A stretch of 64,000 nucleotides of DNA, taken from Adineta steineri (taxonomy: Eukaryota > Rotifera > Eurotatoria > Adinetida > Adinetidae). Positions 63,613 through 64,000 of this stretch are shown here, piece by piece (position 1 is the first letter of the stretch; the number at the start of each line of letters is the position of its first letter). The translations under genes and the position numbers were made by a program. The DNA lies in contig CAJNOI010000040.1 in the NCBI GenBank assembly GCA_905250115.1, positions 124,868-188,867 on the forward strand, written 5' to 3'. Below the pieces are notes generated by a model. That model did no database searches. It was not told where the DNA came from and worked only from the letters and a program-made list of their open reading frames with translations.

Positions 63613-64000
63613 CTAAGGACTTTCATTTTCAACTATATTAACAGGATCATTTTCATAACCAAAACCACCGGCTGGAAATGCAGAAGCTCCAAGACCATAT
63701 AAATGTCCTGAATATTTTCCTTCATCGATTGAATCTTCAAAAAATAATTCTTTCATTCGAAAAAATGATAAACCAGTCATAAGACTATCACTACCAGCTT
63801 GATGTTGTGGGCCAATACGTTCAATCTAAATCGAGAAAAAAACAATAATTATTCGAATATAAAACGAAAAATTTACTTCAAGTTGTTTTGCTACTTCTTC
63901 AAGACCACCTTTAAGATTTTTACAACTTTTCATCAAATATTTCACATCATAAATTGTTGGAAAAAAGATTTTTAATAATTCAAAAAAATCATTTTCAGTA
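63613..64000 (-). CDS. CNOT7: CCR4-NOT deadenylase CNOT7/CNOT8 (3' part only)
   Basis: Exons 63877-64000 (running off the window) and 63613-63825. The visible C-terminal 112 residues show FPTIYDVKYLMKSCKNLKGG, EEVAKQLEIERIGPQHQAG and the SDSLMTGLSFFRMKELFFED segment with the late catalytic Asp (in GSDS), then GHLYGLG. This is the Pop2/CAF1 DEDD exonuclease fold. The Gly/Asn/Glu-rich tail differs from the vertebrate one. Known role: removes mRNA poly(A) tails within the CCR4-NOT complex. CNOT7 and CNOT8 cannot be told apart from this piece. Confidence 0.93.

Overview
The window is nuclear DNA from a small-genome metazoan. It is AT-rich. Almost every gene is cut by GT-AG introns of about 45 to 75 bases, and spacers are short. 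The families present are animal ones (FOXG1, calcyphosin-like, EFHC1, CHIC, amphiphysin-like, DNAJB). A bdelloid rotifer or similar micro-invertebrate would fit the compact genes and several splice acceptors that abut start codons, but the sequence alone does not prove the taxon. There is one 100-N assembly gap at 30156-30255.

Layout. 1-11 kb: a 1195-aa secreted lysine-rich repeat protein (+); a TRMT2B-like methyltransferase fold that has lost its catalytic residues (-); a 43-aa ORF (-); an alveolin-like proline/glutamine-repeat protein (+); a 46-aa membrane microprotein (-); and the complex III subunit UQCR11 (-). 12-18 kb: RNA polymerase II subunit RPB7 (+) and a FOXG1/sloppy-paired forkhead factor (-) in wide spacers. 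21-27 kb: a + strand cluster of a 62-aa orphan, NDUFA4 and a CDK9-like kinase, facing EFHC1 (-), an axonemal DM10 protein. 27-30 kb: two tandem intronless ribosomal protein S30 genes without the ubiquitin-like leader, followed by the normal spliced FAU gene. 30-34.5 kb: a gene desert after the gap.

34.5-48 kb: DNAJB1-type Hsp40 (-); a long disordered tail-anchored orphan with one in-frame TGA (-); CAPSL (-); two orphan + strand proteins; and an intronless amphiphysin-type BAR-SH3 protein (+). 48-64 kb: a DUF4743/Nudix hydrolase (+); a dual-specificity phosphatase with an 18-unit heptad tail (-); SND1/Tudor-SN (-); CHIC1/2 (-); GADD45GIP1/mL64 (-); a divergent SR-rich orphan (+); a TPR-less SUGT1 (-); and the 3' end of the CNOT7/8 deadenylase (-), which runs off the window.

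No operon logic links the functions. Most genes are housekeeping: transcription, splicing, translation, mitochondria and chaperones. The unusual content is the YRYR-repeat secreted protein, the degenerate TRMT2B, the S30 retrocopies, the phosphatase heptad tail, the interrupted tail-anchored gene, and three short inverted-repeat elements plus one fragment. The spliced models were assembled by hand; the exon lengths of every complete model sum to a multiple of three.
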